Assembly (NCBI GenBank): GCA_020443345.1
Contig: JAGRIH010000018.1
Coordinates: forward strand, 1 to 64,000
Direction: 5' to 3'
From: Halioglobus sp.
Lineage (GTDB): Bacteria; Pseudomonadota; Gammaproteobacteria; Pseudomonadales; Halieaceae
DNA length: 64,000 nt
Positions within the stretch are counted from its first letter, which is position 1. Each line of letters opens with the position of its first letter. Positions 52,300 through 59,992 of this stretch are shown here, one piece after another. The notes under the pieces were generated by a model. The model made no database searches and was not told the origin of the DNA. It worked only from the letters and a program-made list of their open reading frames with translations. Both the position numbers and the translations under genes were made by a program.

Positions 52300-53946
52300 T
52301 CAGCCGCCCCCGCCGTCGGCCTGCCACTGCCGATCCAGCCACACGTATTTCAGGTTCAGTGAATCCATCAGGTTGGAGGGCATGCCGCGCACACTGGGAT
52401 GGATCAGGTGTTTGCTGGTGTAGGTGTAGATCGGGATGATCGGCATCTGCTGCATCAGGCGGGTTTCCGCCGCGTGGAAGATGGCAAAGCGCTCCCGGCG
52501 CGTCGCCGCCCGGGGAGCCTGTTCCAGGATCAGCTCATCGTAGCGCGGATCGGCAAAGCCGGTGTTGTTGTTGCCGCCGCCGGTGAGGAACAGGTCCAGA
52601 AAGTTGTTCGGGTCCACATAGTCGCCGATCCAGCCGCGGCGGGCGACCTGGAAGTGCATCTGGGTGACGGAGTCCAGGTACACCTTCCACTCCTGGTTGG
52701 CCAGGCTCACCTCGATGTCGAGAGTGTCCTGCCACATCTGCTGCAGGGCCACGGCGATCTTGCGGTGGTCCTCGCTGGTGTTGTAGGTCAGCTCCAGCCC
52801 CGGCCAGCCCGCCCCGCCGGGATAACCCGCCTGCGCCAGCAGTTCCCGGGCGCGCTGCGCATCGTGGCCGAACAGTTTTGGCGGGTAGTAGCCCAGGGTG
52901 TCGGGCGGGGTGATGCTGTAAGCCGAGACAACGGTGCCCATGAGTACGGTGTCGTTGAGTTTGTCGCGGTCCACCGCCAGCGACAGCGCCCGGCGCACGC
53001 GCACGTCGTCCAGCGGCGGCCGGGTGGTGTTGAGCAGAAAGTAATAGGTTCCCAGGTAGGGCGCCTGGACGTAGGGGCTGTCGGGCATCTGCCGGTAGAC
53101 GGGAATCTTGTCCAGCGGCACGCTCTGGGTGTAGTGCAACTGCCCCACCCGGAACATGCGCTCCTCGCTCACCACGTTTTCCGTGGGGTAGTACACCACG
53201 CCGTTGAGCCGCACCCGGTCCCGGTCCCAGTACGTGGCGCTTTTTTCCACCACGATGCGCCGGTTGAGCAGCCACTCCTTGAGCCGGAACGCGCCGTTGC
53301 TCACCATGTTCTCGACCCGGGTCCAGCGCGTGAAGCGATTCGTGGCGCCACCGAACTTCTCCACCGTGGGACGGTGCACGGCGAAGGTGCTGTAGTGATC
53401 CATCAACTGCAGGAAGTAGGGCGTGCGTTCGGTTAGCGTCACCTGCAACGTCAGATCGTCCAGCGCCTTCACGCCCACCTCGGCAAAATCCGTAATGTCG
53501 CCGCTGGCGAAGGCCCGGGCATTTTTCACCGGGAACAGCATGTAGTTGTACTCGGCGCCCATGGCCGGGCTCAGCAGGCGCTGCCAGGACCACACATAGT
53601 CATGGGCGCTCATGGCGTCGCCGTTGGACCACCGCGCCCGCGGGTTGATATGAAAGGTGATGACGCGCCCGTCGTCACTGATATCCCAGCTGCGCGCCAC
53701 GCCGGGTTCCGGTTCCAGGGTGTAGGGGTTCTTGACTGCCAGGCCCTCGAACAGGGCGCGGACAATGTGGTTCTCGGGAATGCCGGTGACCACGTGCGGG
53801 TCCAGGCCCTGGGGCTCTGAACCGTTGCCGTAGTGCAGAATCCCGTCGCGGTTACCGCTCACCACATTCGACTCGCCAGTGCCGCAGGCGCTCAGCAGTA
53901 AGGCGATGGCGACAGCAGGGAGTGCTGAGAACAGGGCTGAAGGCAT
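52300..53946 (-). CDS. Oligopeptide-binding lipoprotein (SBP family 5)
   Basis: 548 residues. A lipoprotein signal peptide MPSALFSALPAVAIALLLSA is followed by the lipidated Cys. The SBP_bac_5 signature appears as ILHYGNGSEPQGLDPHVVTG and ALFEGLAVKNPYTLEPEPGV; later ALSLAVDRDKLNDTVLMGT and a C-terminal QQMPIIPIYTYTSKHLIHP. This OppA/MppA-like type binds peptides. ATG 53944-53946 is used because it starts the signal peptide; the frame continues upstream to 54045 without likely signal. First gene of the importer operon, with a promoter at 53996-54024. Confidence 0.92.
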   Translation of the reverse strand: MPSALFSALPAVAIALLLSACGTGESNVVSGNRDGILHYGNGSEPQGLDPHVVTGIPENHIVRALFEGLAVKNPYTLEPEPGVARSWDISDDGRVITFHINPRARWSNGDAMSAHDYVWSWQRLLSPAMGAEYNYMLFPVKNARAFASGDITDFAEVGVKALDDLTLQVTLTERTPYFLQLMDHYSTFAVHRPTVEKFGGATNRFTRWTRVENMVSNGAFRLKEWLLNRRIVVEKSATYWDRDRVRLNGVVYYPTENVVSEERMFRVGQLHYTQSVPLDKIPVYRQMPDSPYVQAPYLGTYYFLLNTTRPPLDDVRVRRALSLAVDRDKLNDTVLMGTVVSAYSITPPDTLGYYPPKLFGHDAQRARELLAQAGYPGGAGWPGLELTYNTSEDHRKIAVALQQMWQDTLDIEVSLANQEWKVYLDSVTQMHFQVARRGWIGDYVDPNNFLDLFLTGGGNNNTGFADPRYDELILEQAPRAATRRERFAIFHAAETRLMQQMPIIPIYTYTSKHLIHPSVRGMPSNLMDSLNLKYVWLDRQWQADGGGG

Positions 53947-53995
53947 AGGCTGGCGGTTGTCTGGAAGGTGCCTGGCGGTCTCTCGCGAAGGGCCA

Positions 53996-54024
53996 ACTGT
54001 AAAGCAAGCGGCACGCTTTGTCAT
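53996..54024 (-). promoter_or_regulatory. Promoter of the oligopeptide importer operon
   Basis: Minus strand ATGACA (54019-54024), 17-base spacer, TACAGT (53996-54001): five and four matches to the sigma-70 consensus. It lies about 50 bases upstream of the binding-protein start in the 237-base gap after the citrate synthase gene. Confidence 0.6.
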
Positions 54025-54183
54025 AAAAACCGGGCCGCCGGGCACTCGCTACGCGGCCCCCTCGGGACGATGCGCGAGGGTGGTGGGCGCTCAGTTCAGG
54101 GTTTTGCGCAAACCCCGGGTGGCGATCACCGGCAACGCTACAATAGGACGCGCGGAGCCGCAGGGTGCCCGACGGCGGGGCCT

Positions 54184-55317
54184 CTAGGCGGCGGACTTGT
54201 CGCGCTCGCCGACCGTTGGCCCAGTGTACAGGGCGCGCGGGCGGATCAGGCGGCTGTCCTGGCGAAACTCCAGGAAGTGGGCGATATAGCCGTAGACGCG
54301 GGACATGGCGAACATTGCGGTAAAGTACTGCGTGGGTATGCCCAGGCTGTGGAATACCGCGCCCTTGTAGAATTCCACGTTGGCCCAGATCTCCTTGCCC
54401 TGGGCTGCAAATTCGCGCTGGCAGGCCTCCTCCACGGCCACCAGAGTGGCCAGCAGGTTCCTGCTCTCGTCGTCCTGGCACAACTCCATCGCCATCGGCT
54501 TGAGTAGCCTGGCGCGCGGGTCCACCGTGCGGTATTCGCGGTGCCCCATGCCCATGATCTTGACCTTGTTGGCCAGGCAATCCCTGACATAGTCCCCGGC
54601 CCGGTCCGGGCTGCCGATGGCCATGGCCATTTCCAGCGCAGCCTGGTCGGCGCCGCCGTGCAGTTTGCCGAACAGGGTGCCGATAGAGGCGGCGATACAG
54701 GACTGGATCGGCGCCAGGGTGCTGGCGCAGACCCGCCCGGCGAAGGTCCCGCAGTTAAAGCTGTGCTCCATCTGCAGAATCTGGGCTGCATCGAGCATGC
54801 GCACCTGTTCGGGAGTGGGGGCGGTGCCGTGGAACATGGTCAGAAAGTTCTCGTGGAACAGGCGCCCGGGCACCGGTGCCAGGATCACCTTGCTCTGGGC
54901 CAGGCGGTGGTGGGCGGCGATCAGGGCCGCGATCTTGGCGGCCAGGAACAGTCCCTGCTCGGCCTCCAGGCCGATGTCCAGGGTCTCTTCCTCCGGCAGC
55001 GCCAGCAGTGGCACCAGGCCCTGCAGCAGCAGCATCGGGTGCAGGTCGCGGGACACGTGCTGCAGCAGGTCCACTTCTGTGTAGGACAGGCGCATATGGC
55101 GACACATGAACGCCCGCAGGGGGCTTTTTTGCTGCTCGTCGGGCCAGTCGCCGAAGATCACCATCCACGCCACGTTCAGGAACGGCGTGCCGATCAGGTC
55201 GTTGATATCGATACCGCGGTAGCTCAGGCGGCCCTCGTCGCCGCGCACATCGGAAATGGCGGTTTCGCCGACGATGACACCGGCCAGGTCGGCCGAATAC
55301 AGGGTTTCTTCGGACAT
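54184..55317 (-). CDS. Citrate synthase family protein (citrate/2-methylcitrate synthase-like)
   Basis: 377 residues, the size of short bacterial citrate or 2-methylcitrate synthases. Conserved: LSYRGIDINDLIGTPFL, GKLHGGADQAALEMAM with the first catalytic His, KIMGMGHREYRTVDPRA with the second His and substrate Arg, and FTAMFAMSRVYGYIAHFLE. The segment WANVEFYKGAVFH has Glu where active synthases have the catalytic Asp (usual N-V-D-F/A). So activity may be altered. Divergent from a LysR regulator, suggesting dedicated control. Propionyl-CoA from the valine operon would be a natural substrate for a 2-methylcitrate synthase, but no prpB/prpD/acnD neighbours are here. Confidence 0.87.
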   Translation of the reverse strand: MSEETLYSADLAGVIVGETAISDVRGDEGRLSYRGIDINDLIGTPFLNVAWMVIFGDWPDEQQKSPLRAFMCRHMRLSYTEVDLLQHVSRDLHPMLLLQGLVPLLALPEEETLDIGLEAEQGLFLAAKIAALIAAHHRLAQSKVILAPVPGRLFHENFLTMFHGTAPTPEQVRMLDAAQILQMEHSFNCGTFAGRVCASTLAPIQSCIAASIGTLFGKLHGGADQAALEMAMAIGSPDRAGDYVRDCLANKVKIMGMGHREYRTVDPRARLLKPMAMELCQDDESRNLLATLVAVEEACQREFAAQGKEIWANVEFYKGAVFHSLGIPTQYFTAMFAMSRVYGYIAHFLEFRQDSRLIRPRALYTGPTVGERDKSAA

Positions 55318-55337
55318 GATCGAGCACTCTTTTCTGG

Positions 55338-55372
55338 TAATTTTTCACAGTATACGAAGCGCGAAAAAATTA
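55338..55372. promoter_or_regulatory. Inverted repeat in the citrate synthase/LysR intergenic region
   Basis: TAATTTTTC (55338-55346) and GAAAAAATTA (55363-55372) with 16 bases between; the right arm has one extra A. It lies 20-55 bases upstream of the citrate synthase start in a markedly AT-rich gap. LysR regulators bind such dyads with T-N11-A cores; the match is by position and form. Confidence 0.45.
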
Positions 55373-55413
55373 GTAGAGTTAATTTTACTTATCTCTCTAT
55401 TAGAAAAACTGAT

Positions 55414-56301
55414 ATGCGCTTTGAAAACAGTGAGTTACGCGCGTTTCGTGCAGTGATTGAAGAGGGCGGTTTCAAGCGCGCGGCGCAGGCGCTGCACATC
55501 AGCCAGTCGGCGGTCAGCCAGGCGGTGGCCGGGCTGGAAACCAAGCTGGGATCGTCCCTGGTGCAACGTGGCAAGGAGCTGCGCCTGACCGACGTCGGCA
55601 AGCGCCTGTTCGAACACGCGGTGGATGTGTTGCGCGACGAGCAGCGCACCCTGGAGGACATCGCCCAGCTCAAGCAGGGCAATACGCAGACCCTGAGCCT
55701 CGCCCTGAGCGCATCCATCAACCGTTTTTATGCACCGATGTTAATAAGCACTTACTATCAAGAAAATCCCCACACCCGCATGAAGGTGGCGGAGATGCCG
55801 GCACGCAGCATCATATCCGAGGTGCTCTCCGGCGGCGTCGAACTGGGCTTTGGCCCTTTCCAGAAAGATATGGCTGCTTTTGCCACCGTGCCCCTGTACA
55901 GCGATTCCCGCCACCTGGTAGTGAGCCCGCGGCACCCGCGCTACGCGCAAATGCTGTGCGGCGATGAGGGGGCGTTGAAGCTGACCCCGCTGATTGCCTC
56001 GGCGCTGGACAACCCCGACATGCGCCCCTCGATCGCGCGCCTGCGCGATCAGTTCAGCACCGTGTGGGAGGTGAGCAGCCTGTCCCTGCGCATTCACATG
56101 GTGGCGCAGGGCATGGGCGTGACCTTTATCGACCGCAAGCTGCTGCAGGAGCACCCCTCGTGTGCCGACTTCAGCATCATGGACGATGTGTCCTTCGGCC
56201 GTATCGACAAGCAGGTCGGTTTGTATTACCGCGCGGGGCGCAGTCTCAGTGCCGGGGCGGCCAGTTTCACAGCCCTGTGCCGGCGTGTCTGGGCGCTGTA
56301 G
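55414..56301 (+). CDS. LysR family transcriptional regulator
   Basis: 295 residues. The N-terminal winged HTH is plain: LRAFRAVIEEGGFKRAAQAL, HISQSAVSQAVAGLETKLG, LVQRGKELRLTDVGKRL. A linker helix and a periplasmic-binding-like effector domain follow (GVELGFGPFQKDMAAFATVP, MVAQGMGVTFIDRKLLQEHP). ATG 55414 begins the HTH; longer in-frame extension overlaps the divergent gene and was rejected. Likely regulates the divergent citrate synthase-like gene. The effector may be a TCA or methylcitrate intermediate (inference). Confidence 0.92.
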   Translation: MRFENSELRAFRAVIEEGGFKRAAQALHISQSAVSQAVAGLETKLGSSLVQRGKELRLTDVGKRLFEHAVDVLRDEQRTLEDIAQLKQGNTQTLSLALSASINRFYAPMLISTYYQENPHTRMKVAEMPARSIISEVLSGGVELGFGPFQKDMAAFATVPLYSDSRHLVVSPRHPRYAQMLCGDEGALKLTPLIASALDNPDMRPSIARLRDQFSTVWEVSSLSLRIHMVAQGMGVTFIDRKLLQEHPSCADFSIMDDVSFGRIDKQVGLYYRAGRSLSAGAASFTALCRRVWAL

Positions 56302-56322
56302 ACTGGAGGGCGCCCGCCGCCC

Positions 56323-56353
56323 GGGATCACAGCAGACGGGGATCACATCAGAC
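56323..56353 (+). repeat. Short tandem direct repeat upstream of glpD
   Basis: GGGATCACAGCAGAC (56323-56337) and GGGATCACATCAGAC (56339-56353): 14 of 15 bases identical, period 16. Located 23-53 bases before the glpD start in the 74-base gap after the LysR gene. Either a regulator's direct-repeat site or a small duplication. Confidence 0.5.
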
Positions 56354-56375
56354 AGACAACAGGACACCGCGCACC

Positions 56376-58070
56376 ATGGCAGTGACGCTTCGCAGCAGCA
56401 ACCTGGACCGGCTCACCGCAGAGGACTTCGATGTACTGATCGTGGGCGGCGGCATCAACGGCGCGGTGGCCGCCGCGTCGCTGGCCGGTCGCGGCGTGCG
56501 TGTGGCGCTGATCGAGGGCGGTGATTTCGCCTCCGGCGTCAGCTCCAGCTCGTCCAACCTGGCCTGGGGCGGCATCAAGTACCTGGAGAGCCACGAGTAC
56601 CTGCTGGTCAACAAACTGTGCCAGTCGCGCAATCGCCTGATGCGGGCCTACCCCTCCACCGTGAAGGAAATCCGCTTTTTCACCACGATCGCGCGCGGCT
56701 TCCGCTTCTGGCCCATTGTTGTCTATCTCGGCAGCGTGGTCTACTGGCTCATGGGCCGCTGTGCCACGCAGGCGCCGCGCTATGTCAGCGCCCGCATGCT
56801 CGAGGCCAGCGAGCCGGTGATCGATACCAGCGATGCCGCCGGCGGGCTGGAGTATTCCGATTGCTACCTGTACGACAACGATGCGCGTTTCGTCTTCAAC
56901 TTTATCCGCAAGAGCCTCGACCACGGTTGCATCGCCGTCAACTATGTCCAGTCCACCGGTGCCCGACACACCGGGCAGGGCTGGGTCACCCAGGCGCGCG
57001 ATGTGATCAGCGGCGAGCGCCTGAGCATCCGCTCGCGGGTGTTGGTCAATGCCTGCGGCCCGCACGTGGACAGTCACAATCGTCTCACCGGGCAGCACAC
57101 GCACTATCGCCACGTGTTTTCCAAGGGGGTGCACCTGGTGGTGGACAAGGTCACCGACAACCGGCGGGTGTTGACCTTCTTTGCCAGCGACGGCCGGCTG
57201 TTCTTCCTGATCCCCATGGGCCCGCGCACCTGTATCGGCACGACCGATACCCAGGTGGATACGCCCGAGGTCGCGGTCAGCGATGCCGACCGCGATTTCA
57301 TCCTGGCCAACGCCAACGCACTGCTGGATCTGGACCCACCCCTGACCCGCGCCAGTATCATCGCCGAGCGCGTGGGCGTGCGGCCGCTGGCCATTCGCGG
57401 CGGGGAGGGGGCCGGTAAAGAAGAAATTGCCGACTGGGTGGAGTTGTCGCGCCGCCACGTGATCGAAGTGGATGAAGCGCGAAGCCACCTGAGTATCTTC
57501 GGCGGCAAGCTGACCGACTGCCTCAACGTGGGCGATGAGGTGGCGCAGTGGGTGCGGCAACTGGGCGTGGCGATACCGCAATACAGCAACACCTGGTACG
57601 GGGAGCCGGGCGCTGCAGTGCGCGAGGAATTCATGCTGCAGGCGCGGCTGATGCAGCTGGATGCGCTCACCGACCCGAGTTCGTCCGAACCCCTGTCCCA
57701 GCGTTTCTGGCGCCGCTACGACCAGAGCGCCTTCGGCCTGCTGGAGTGTATCCGCCAGGACCCGGGCAGCGCGCAGCTGCTGATAGAGAACGCCGAGTAC
57801 ACCCGCTGTGAAATGGAGCTGGCGGCGCAGCGCGAAATGATCGTGCGGCTGGAGGATTTCATGCGCCGGCGCTCCAAGATCGAACTGGTGGTGCGGCGCG
57901 AGGATATCGCCGCCGCCCCGGGCCTGCGGGAGGTCTGCGACATCCTGTTCGGGGAGGCTGCCGAGCTGCGGTGGCGTGAATACGTGGATGGTGCGACGCC
58001 GGCGCCCGGGCGGTCGACAGATGCCGCGCTCGCCGATGACTGCAGCGCGGAACCGGTCACCAGCACGTAA
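56376..58070 (+). CDS. glpD: Aerobic glycerol-3-phosphate dehydrogenase
   Basis: FAD-dependent, membrane-associated oxidation of sn-glycerol-3-phosphate to dihydroxyacetone phosphate with electrons to quinone. The 564-residue protein opens with the FAD motif DVLIVGGGINGAVAAASLAG and SSSSSNLAWGGIKYLES, a GlpD marker. It continues with RVLVNACGPHVDS, LFFLIPMGPRTCIGTTDTQ, and IFGGKLTDCLNVG. The last 150 residues form the helical C-terminal cap. ATG 56376 begins conserved sequence; the open frame before it lies in the LysR gene. Completes a route from glycerophosphodiesters (GlpQ at 0.9 kb) to glycolysis. Confidence 0.93.
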   Translation: MAVTLRSSNLDRLTAEDFDVLIVGGGINGAVAAASLAGRGVRVALIEGGDFASGVSSSSSNLAWGGIKYLESHEYLLVNKLCQSRNRLMRAYPSTVKEIRFFTTIARGFRFWPIVVYLGSVVYWLMGRCATQAPRYVSARMLEASEPVIDTSDAAGGLEYSDCYLYDNDARFVFNFIRKSLDHGCIAVNYVQSTGARHTGQGWVTQARDVISGERLSIRSRVLVNACGPHVDSHNRLTGQHTHYRHVFSKGVHLVVDKVTDNRRVLTFFASDGRLFFLIPMGPRTCIGTTDTQVDTPEVAVSDADRDFILANANALLDLDPPLTRASIIAERVGVRPLAIRGGEGAGKEEIADWVELSRRHVIEVDEARSHLSIFGGKLTDCLNVGDEVAQWVRQLGVAIPQYSNTWYGEPGAAVREEFMLQARLMQLDALTDPSSSEPLSQRFWRRYDQSAFGLLECIRQDPGSAQLLIENAEYTRCEMELAAQREMIVRLEDFMRRRSKIELVVRREDIAAAPGLREVCDILFGEAAELRWREYVDGATPAPGRSTDAALADDCSAEPVTST

Positions 58071-58112
58071 CCGCAATGCGCAGCGGCCGCAAAAATTTCG
58101 GCGTACCGGCAA

Positions 58113-59852
58113 TCAACCACCGACATTGCCCTCCACCGCGTCCAGGAAAGCATACATATCCACCACCTTTTCCTTAGACGGATCGGTGGTCTTGCCTTGC
58201 AGGTCGCCGGTAATGATGCCCTGGTCCACGGTGTCGATCAGCGCCCGCTTCAAATTGCGGGCGTAGTCGTCCAGCGCCGGGTTATCTTCCCGCTCGGCGA
58301 GGGTCTGCAGGGCGTTGGCCAGGGCGTAGATCAGCGCGGAGGAGTTGAACTGCGCCTCCTGGCCGTCGCTGGCCAGGTACTTCAGGTAGAGGTCGTGGGC
58401 GGTGCCGTGGGGCGCCTCGAACAGCATGGTGCCGTCCTTGCTCTCGATGATGGAACTGGCGGTAGCCAGGCTGCCGCCGAGGGCCGCGGAAATATCCGAA
58501 AAGATATCGCCGTCCAGGTTCTGTGCCGGGTACAGGGCGTTGCGCGGTGGGTCGGTGATCATCTTTATCAGCTGGCTGGAAGGGCGCATGATCATGAAGG
58601 ATGGCGGCCGGGTGCCGGATTTCGCCAGAGCGCGGCGCGTATCGGTAATGGCGATGCTGAATACCTCGTCGTACTCCATGTACTCGCGCTTCAGGCCGAA
58701 ATACACTTCCTTGTCTTTTTGCGAAGCGTCGCGAAAGACCTGCGCGACCCAGTCTGTAATGGCCTGCAGATCGTTCGACATCAGCAGGACGGGGTCGTTT
58801 TTCTTCACGGTGCGCGCGTGTTTTTCATCCCCGTCGACGATCACCTTGAGAATGCCGTCCTCGGGCATCGGCATATTGAAGCTGCCGTACTGGTCACCGC
58901 CGCCGGCGCTCATGCGCGACAGCGAGACGTGGTACTTGCGGTCGGGAATGCCGTATGTCCTGAGGGCGCCCACCAGTTTGAACAGTTTCCTGCCGGTGGT
59001 ATTGTCGGGCACCCCCCACAGGGCCCGCTCGGGCGGATTGGCCACCATGCGCGCCGCCTGGGCGTCGATCAGCTCGTAGTGATAGGACAATCCCGCCTGT
59101 TGGAACCGCGCCGCGTAATCGGCGTGGTAGATGGCCTCGATGCTGGCGCGCATCACCCCGTCATAGCCGGGGATGACCGTGTCTTTCAGGCCGAGGTAGG
59201 CATCGCGCTGTTCATCGAGCGCGCGCTGGAAAAACCGGTGTGCCCAGGCTTGGATCGCGTCGCTATCGTTGGTAGCCAGCAGCCAGGGATCGCCCTTGCT
59301 GATGGTGCGCCGGTGCAGTTCCTGCGGATCGCCGCTGCCGCCCACGAACACCAGCTTGAGCACCCCGGTGGATCTGGACAGGGCATTGGCGCTGTGTTTG
59401 ATGCCGCCGCCCTCCATGGTCATCACTTCGATATCGCGGCCAATCCACTGGGGAGGCCGGGTGCGCAGGTTGCGAAACTGAATGTCCTCGCGGGTGATGT
59501 TGCCTCCGATCCCCTTGCGAATGGCGCCATTGGGTGACTTGGTGGCCAGTTTGTCCAGCTCGGCTTCCCGGATAGCGGGGTGTTTGGCCAGCATTTCATC
59601 CAGTTGCTGGCGGTTGAGGGTCATGCCGGCATTCTTGATACCCACGCCGTACTGCTTCAGCGCTGCGATCGCATCGCGCACCGCCTGGCCGTTGGTGGTC
59701 AGGCGGTGCTCTGCGCTGAGGTCGATCTCCACCAGCTCGATAGCCAGGCGTGCGGCCACGAACTGCTCGAGAATGCGCGCAAAGGCGATCTGCGCCATTT
59801 CATCGCCGTGCAGCACCACCAGTGGCCTGGCCACCTGTATTTTGTCGGTCAC
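58113..59852 (-). CDS. NADP-type isocitrate dehydrogenase with internal duplication
   Basis: TCA cycle, oxidative decarboxylation of isocitrate. 579 residues from GTG 59850-59852 (GGAG eight bases upstream). The N half follows the eukaryotic-type homodimeric enzyme: LVVLHGDEMAQIAFARILEQ, the substrate loop KSPNGAIRKGIGGNITRED, and YLGLKDTVIPGYDGVM with the catalytic Lys. The C part has NLDGDIFSDISAALGGS (metal Asp residues) and FEAPHGTAHDLYLKY (cofactor site). It is some 170 residues longer than the 400-420 usual. Residues about 165-282 and 330-446 align with each other (K-x-[DN]-DP-x-LL-x2-ND-x2-AI-x2-W; later Y-x-GLK; later PP-x2-AL), showing duplication of the central module. Convergent with glpD. 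Confidence 0.85.
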   Translation of the reverse strand: MTDKIQVARPLVVLHGDEMAQIAFARILEQFVAARLAIELVEIDLSAEHRLTTNGQAVRDAIAALKQYGVGIKNAGMTLNRQQLDEMLAKHPAIREAELDKLATKSPNGAIRKGIGGNITREDIQFRNLRTRPPQWIGRDIEVMTMEGGGIKHSANALSRSTGVLKLVFVGGSGDPQELHRRTISKGDPWLLATNDSDAIQAWAHRFFQRALDEQRDAYLGLKDTVIPGYDGVMRASIEAIYHADYAARFQQAGLSYHYELIDAQAARMVANPPERALWGVPDNTTGRKLFKLVGALRTYGIPDRKYHVSLSRMSAGGGDQYGSFNMPMPEDGILKVIVDGDEKHARTVKKNDPVLLMSNDLQAITDWVAQVFRDASQKDKEVYFGLKREYMEYDEVFSIAITDTRRALAKSGTRPPSFMIMRPSSQLIKMITDPPRNALYPAQNLDGDIFSDISAALGGSLATASSIIESKDGTMLFEAPHGTAHDLYLKYLASDGQEAQFNSSALIYALANALQTLAEREDNPALDDYARNLKRALIDTVDQGIITGDLQGKTTDPSKEKVVDMYAFLDAVEGNVGG

Positions 59853-59992
59853 TTGAGCATCTCCGCCAGTGTCGTTATTTTGCCGCCCGCGTACACCCCG
59901 TGGACGGCCGGACGCCGTCGATCGGTGCCCTCTCGTCAACTGCGGTGCGCGTCCGTAGCCATGATTCTCGCACTACACAGCCAGCTTTGGTA

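Noticed and set aside
54541-55413. Upstream in-frame extension of the LysR gene overlapping citrate synthase
   Set aside because: Antisense to a well-supported gene and lacking any motif; the HTH begins right at ATG 55414.
58113-59852. Interpretation of the long IDH as a frame fusion of IDH with a neighbouring gene or as the standard monomeric IDH
   Set aside because: The extra length is internal and aligns with the protein's own central module, and the N terminus matches the homodimeric eukaryotic type, not the monomeric family.
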